Shown here one piece after another: positions 5,569-8,190 of a stretch of 8,190 nucleotides of DNA (position 1 is its first letter; each line of letters starts with the position of its first letter). The DNA is taken from assembly GCA_003476445.1 (NCBI GenBank), contig DMUF01000239.1:1-8190 (forward strand), written 5' to 3'. Source of the stretch: Gammaproteobacteria bacterium (GTDB lineage: Bacteria > Pseudomonadota > Gammaproteobacteria > Pseudomonadales > Azotimanducaceae). A program made the position numbers and the translations under genes. The notes under the pieces were generated by a model, which was given only the letters and a program-made list of their open reading frames with translations, did no database searches and had not been told where the DNA came from.

Positions 5569-6648
5569 ATGACTCTGAGCTACGTCTATCCGGGCACCTT
5601 CGCCATGAAGCGGGGCGCGCTCGAGCACCCAACCTTTGCCTACGAGACCTGGGGCACGCTGAACGCCGCCCGCGATAACGCAATACTGATCTTTACCGGG
5701 CTCTCGCCTTCTGCCCACGCCGCCTCATCACCCGATGATCCCTCCACCGGCTGGTGGGAAGACATGGTTGGACCCGACAAGCCCATCGACACGACGCGGT
5801 TCTTCGTGATCTGCGTCAATTCGTTAGGCAGCTGCTTTGGTTCCACCGGGCCGGCCAGCATCAACCCGACGACGAACGCGCCGTATCGGCTCGCGTTCCC
5901 CATACTGCACCTGGAAGACATTGCGCGCGGCGGTGCTGCCGTGCTGGACCACCTCGGCATCGACGTGTTGCACACTGTGCTGGGTTCGTCCATGGGCGGG
6001 ATGACCGTGCTGGCGTTCGCCATGCTGTTTCCCACGCGGGCACGCGGCCTGGTGTCCATTTCCGCCGCAGCGCGGAGCCAACCGTTTGCGATCGCGATCC
6101 GCTCGCTGCAGCGTGAGCTCATTCGTTCGGACCCGGATTGGGAACAGGGCAACTACCCCCTCGATCAGGGGCCGCTCAAGGGCATGCGCCAGGCACGCAA
6201 ACTTGGAATGATCAGTTACCGCTCTGCCGATGAATGGGCAGAGCGTTTTGGTCGCGAGCGCGCAAGCTCTACGCAGATGGAACCCGGGGCTTTTGGCATG
6301 GAGTTCGAAGTGGAGTCGTATCTGGAGGCGCACGCGCTGCGCTTCGCGGGCCGCTTTGATCCGAACTGCTATCTCTATCTTTCGCGCGCTATGGACCTGT
6401 TTGACGCGGCGGACCACGGAGGCACTCTCGGCGAAGCCTTCGCGCGCGTACGCCTCGAGCGTGCCATGGTCATCGGGGTAGAAACCGATTTTCTGTTTCC
6501 GGTGGAACAGCAGGAGGAACTGGCAGTCGAACTTGCCCGGCAGGTCCCCGACGTACAGTTTCATCGCCTCGCATCGCTGCAGGGGCACGATGCCTTTCTC
6601 GTCGATATGGACCGCTTCAGACCGCTGATTGCACGCTTCTTCGCCTGA
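5569..6648 (+). CDS. metX: MetX-family acyltransferase, serine O-succinyltransferase type
   Basis: This 359-residue alpha/beta-hydrolase-fold enzyme belongs to the homoserine O-acyltransferase (MetX) family; the symbol denotes the family. The catalytic triad is visible: Ser141 in GSSMGG (139-144), Asp307 in ETDFLFP (305-311) and His340 in QGHDAFL (338-344). Subgroup blocks match the serine O-succinyltransferases described from Xanthomonas relatives: MKRG (13-16), TGLSPSAHAA (43-52), GWWEDMVGP (61-69), VNSLGSCFGSTGPASINP (83-100), SIAIRSLQRE-like AIAIRSLQRE (174-183) and FEVESYLEAHALRF (246-259). Those enzymes make O-succinylserine for cysteine synthesis; homoserine activity for methionine is the alternative. 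It stands alone between divergent and convergent neighbours. The ribosome site is weak (only an AGG about 17 bases upstream), but the N-terminus fits the family. Confidence 0.8.
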   Translation: MTLSYVYPGTFAMKRGALEHPTFAYETWGTLNAARDNAILIFTGLSPSAHAASSPDDPSTGWWEDMVGPDKPIDTTRFFVICVNSLGSCFGSTGPASINPTTNAPYRLAFPILHLEDIARGGAAVLDHLGIDVLHTVLGSSMGGMTVLAFAMLFPTRARGLVSISAAARSQPFAIAIRSLQRELIRSDPDWEQGNYPLDQGPLKGMRQARKLGMISYRSADEWAERFGRERASSTQMEPGAFGMEFEVESYLEAHALRFAGRFDPNCYLYLSRAMDLFDAADHGGTLGEAFARVRLERAMVIGVETDFLFPVEQQEELAVELARQVPDVQFHRLASLQGHDAFLVDMDRFRPLIARFFA

Positions 6649-6681
6649 GCCAGGAGAGACCAAGGGAGAGCGCGGCGGCGT

Positions 6682-7056
6682 CTAGTCTTCGAGATCGCCG
6701 TTGAGGTAATCCAAATCGCGGCTGAGACGTCTCGATTCCAGTCGCTCTTCGATAGCCCGGCGGATTGCCAGAGCGCGCGCATTCTGGTCTTTGTGACTCA
6801 GCACTTCATCGACGACCTTGAGATCCACATCCCCGTCATCGAATTCATCGAGACCATCGTCACCGATCGCTTCCGAGAAGCTCCCGCCGGATTCGTCTGC
6901 GGACGCCTCTTCCTCGCCGCCGCCATCAACGCCAGCCTCGAGCGCTTGCTGGTCATCGCCAGTGTCCGTCGCCGCCTCGACCACGTCTTCGGAATCCGGG
7001 AGCAATTCCTCTTCGGGTGGTTGCTCGGTTTCGTGCTTTTGCCGCTTCCGCGCCAT
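6682..7056 (-). CDS. Small acidic protein with a PA3496-like C-terminus
   Basis: The product has 124 residues in two parts. Residues 1-7 are basic (MARKRQK); then 10-85 is a low-complexity, strongly acidic, probably disordered segment rich in Glu, Asp, Gly and Ala (GGGEEEASADES at 46-57, DEFDDGDVDL at 70-79). The C-terminal 35 residues are a predicted charged helix, ARALAIRRAIEERLESRRLS (93-112), followed by DLDYL and an acidic tail. That ending resembles the PA3496 family of short gammaproteobacterial proteins (RRxIExxLExRRLxxELxYL), named as putative envelope-integrity proteins. The resemblance covers only the helix, so I hold it loosely. It lies 39 bp downstream of the MBL-fold gene on the same strand and ends 33 bp from the convergent acyltransferase gene. 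The codon pattern and sharp acidic bias support a real gene. Confidence 0.55.
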   Translation of the reverse strand: MARKRQKHETEQPPEEELLPDSEDVVEAATDTGDDQQALEAGVDGGGEEEASADESGGSFSEAIGDDGLDEFDDGDVDLKVVDEVLSHKDQNARALAIRRAIEERLESRRLSRDLDYLNGDLED

Positions 7057-7095
7057 GAGCGATCTGCCGTCCGTCCGCTTCGATCTGCGCGCTTT

Positions 7096-7815
7096 TTAGG
7101 GCGCGACGGTGCCTCTGTCAAGCAGGCGCGATCCATTGCCCGAAACCCGTCCCGCCATTGTCATACATGGCAGATCCTCGTCAGCGAGCGCGCCCTCAAT
7201 GCCGACGAACAGTCTTGTGTTGGGGGCGAGTTGTTTCATCCATCCGCGCTCGCAATCTACCGCTGCAAGCGAATGAGCAGACTCGCCGTTGCGGCGGGCA
7301 GCGCGATGACCAAGATCAGCAGCGCCGGTGAATGCGACGCCATCAAAGGTGTAGACAACCGATCCCGTAAGCAGATCCGGAGTGTGCAGAACACGACCGC
7401 ATGCGTGCCCGATGGAAACGCGTTCACCATCCCCAAACAAGCGGTCCGGGTGAAGCGCGCCCCGGGTGCGACCGGCGTCACGATTCCCGCTCGCGCTGTT
7501 AGACCTGGCGCCAGCAAGGTCGGGCGTCGATGCGCGCGCGCCCAGCTGCGCGCAGACGAAATGTCGCTTGAGCTCACGCACCGTGTTCGCGGCATGCGGA
7601 TCGCAGCGCGTGGCGAGCATCCATTCAACCACGAGCCCATTGACGCGCACGAACTCGATCATGCGACTGAGTGGCCGCGCGCCCTGGCCCGGGCTGCCGA
7701 CTGATCCCAGCAGATGAGCGTCGACAAGTGCACAGCGATCGCTCGCAGGATTGGTCACGACGTAGGCGATCACGCCTGCATGAGCATCATGGAACGGGTG
7801 AACCAGCAGGTGCAT
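7096..7815 (-). CDS. Metallo-beta-lactamase-fold protein lacking metal ligands (ETHE1-like pseudoenzyme)
   Basis: The 239-residue sequence follows the scaffold of ETHE1/persulfide-dioxygenase-like MBL proteins. Residues 14-33 (GVIAYVVTNPASDRCALVDA) match the opening SYVVxDPxxxxAAxID. VEWMLATR (63-70) precedes the place of the metal motif, LFGDGERVSIG (126-136) and RVLHTP (141-146) match the middle, VVYTFDGVAFTGAADL (153-168) matches the strand before GDTLF, and NTRLFVGIEG (199-208) matches TRLFxCHDY. Every expected ligand is changed: THxHxDH reads TRCDPHA (69-75), the His after LHTPG is gone, the Asp of GDTLF is Ala-like, and the final CHDY is GIEG. Hydrolase or dioxygenase activity is therefore improbable, yet the frame is intact. 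GAAGGGG five bases before the ATG is a good ribosome site. It may be cotranscribed with the acidic gene downstream. Confidence 0.62.
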   Translation of the reverse strand: MHLLVHPFHDAHAGVIAYVVTNPASDRCALVDAHLLGSVGSPGQGARPLSRMIEFVRVNGLVVEWMLATRCDPHAANTVRELKRHFVCAQLGARASTPDLAGARSNSASGNRDAGRTRGALHPDRLFGDGERVSIGHACGRVLHTPDLLTGSVVYTFDGVAFTGAADLGHRAARRNGESAHSLAAVDCERGWMKQLAPNTRLFVGIEGALADEDLPCMTMAGRVSGNGSRLLDRGTVAP

Positions 7816-7962
7816 CGCTGCCCCTTCGCTTATCTGATTGACTCATTCCATTCTAGGCACGGGTATCGACGTACTTATCCCTTCTTGTTCCGCAAAACGT
7901 AAGTCGCAAAAGAAAAGCTGCGCTCGAAACCCCGGGGCCGCGGGAAATTATTCGATAAGCCT
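7816..7962. other. Intergenic stretch between aminotransferase and MBL-fold genes
   Basis: This 147-bp gap follows the aminotransferase stop and precedes the MBL-fold start, both on the minus strand. It is more AT-rich than its surroundings in its right half. It holds a GC palindromic patch (CCCCGGGG at about 7931-7938, next to CCGCGG) not followed by a clean T-run, and a minus-strand TAGAAT (7855 to 7850) that could be a -10 but lacks a -35. I see no gene, tRNA or clear terminator in it. Confidence 0.4.
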
Positions 7963-8190
7963 TCAGGCTGCCCTGAGCGCTTCAGACACGATGCCGAACA
8001 TCTCTGAGATCTGCTCGCGCTCCATCACGAAGGCAGGCCCGAATTGCAGCGTATCGCCGCCATAGCGCACATAGAGACCGCGCTGCCAGCAGGCCATTGC
8101 AATCTCATAGGGGCGGCGCGCCGGCTCTCCCGGATAGGGTGCAAGCTGCAACGCGCCGGCGAAGCCAAAATTGCGCACATCGAGCACGTG
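7963..8190 (-). CDS. Class III aminotransferase, C-terminal part (gene continues beyond window)
   Basis: The visible 75 codons are the end of a fold-type I, PLP-dependent class III aminotransferase of the omega-amino acid:pyruvate (beta-alanine--pyruvate) group. The blocks VLDVRNFGFAGALQLAP, YEIAMACWQRGLYVRYGGD and LQFGPAFVMEREQISEMF match the small C-terminal domain, whose usual forms are VxDxRxxGLxGxxELAP, GLLVRxxGDxIxLSPP and IExxxIDxxF. The protein then ends EALRAA. The PLP lysine and cofactor motifs lie outside the window. A GTG at 8187 lies inside the conserved domain and is not a start. Such enzymes move amino groups between amines or beta-amino acids and pyruvate; the substrate is not readable from this part. 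With the flanking genes there is no obvious pathway partner. Confidence 0.85.
   Translation of the reverse strand, partial: HVLDVRNFGFAGALQLAPYPGEPARRPYEIAMACWQRGLYVRYGGDTLQFGPAFVMEREQISEMFGIVSEALRAA

Noticed and set aside
5824..6663. Minus-strand 279-codon frame opposite the acyltransferase
   Set aside because: It is a shadow of an enzyme with an intact catalytic triad.
7088..7105. CGCGC-8-GCGCG inverted repeat at the end of the MBL-fold gene as a terminator
   Set aside because: The T-rich bases are in the loop, not after the stem, and the repeat overlaps the stop codon.
6793..7704. Plus-strand 303-codon frame spanning the acidic gene and MBL-fold gene
   Set aside because: It has no family resemblance and runs across two minus-strand genes with better start sites and motifs. 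It is a high-GC shadow frame.

Overview
The window is a GC-rich (clearly above 60% by eye) bacterial chromosomal segment packed with short metabolic genes on both strands. It carries a methylmalonyl-CoA epimerase, a MetX-family acyltransferase of the serine O-succinyltransferase type known from Xanthomonas relatives, and an acidic protein ending like the PA3496 family. Together these suggest a gammaproteobacterium, perhaps near Xanthomonadales/Nevskiales or an uncultured marine or soil lineage. That placement is an inference. No phage, transposase, CRISPR, rRNA or tRNA signal was seen.

Layout. (1) 1-945, minus strand: a partial membrane-anchored hypothetical gene leaves the window at base 1. 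Directly upstream of it is a 74-codon C-terminal stub of an amidohydrolase whose main body is missing. (2) 1052-2085, plus strand: a VOC-fold protein and an FHA-domain protein, joined by a one-base stop/start overlap (TGATG), behind a good sigma70-like promoter. (3) 2100-3239, minus strand: a protein with RibD-C/dihydrofolate-reductase-like features, diverging from (4) 3238-3675, plus strand: methylmalonyl-CoA epimerase. Their proposed start codons overlap in a CATG. (5) 3647-5349, minus strand: a tandem carboxymuconolactone-decarboxylase-fold protein coupled by ATGA to a DUF1295 membrane protein, whose 3' end overlaps the epimerase gene by 29 bp. (6) A 219-bp divergent intergenic region with two near-identical palindromes 30 bp apart. 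(7) 5569-6648, plus strand: the serine O-succinyltransferase-like gene. (8) 6682-7815, minus strand: a metallo-beta-lactamase-fold protein that lacks the canonical metal ligands, followed by the small acidic protein. (9) 7963-8190, minus strand: the C-terminus of a class III (omega-amino acid) aminotransferase that continues past the right edge.

Functionally this is a mosaic of small units rather than one pathway. The epimerase serves propionyl/methylmalonyl-CoA metabolism, the acyltransferase serves sulfur amino acid synthesis, and the aminotransferase serves amine or beta-amino-acid metabolism. The CMD/DUF1295 pair and the VOC/FHA pair are translationally coupled but have no known joint function. 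I see no convincing new defence, mobile or RNA-based system. The best leads are the paired palindromes, the apparent MBL pseudoenzyme, the VOC-FHA coupling and the truncated amidohydrolase.
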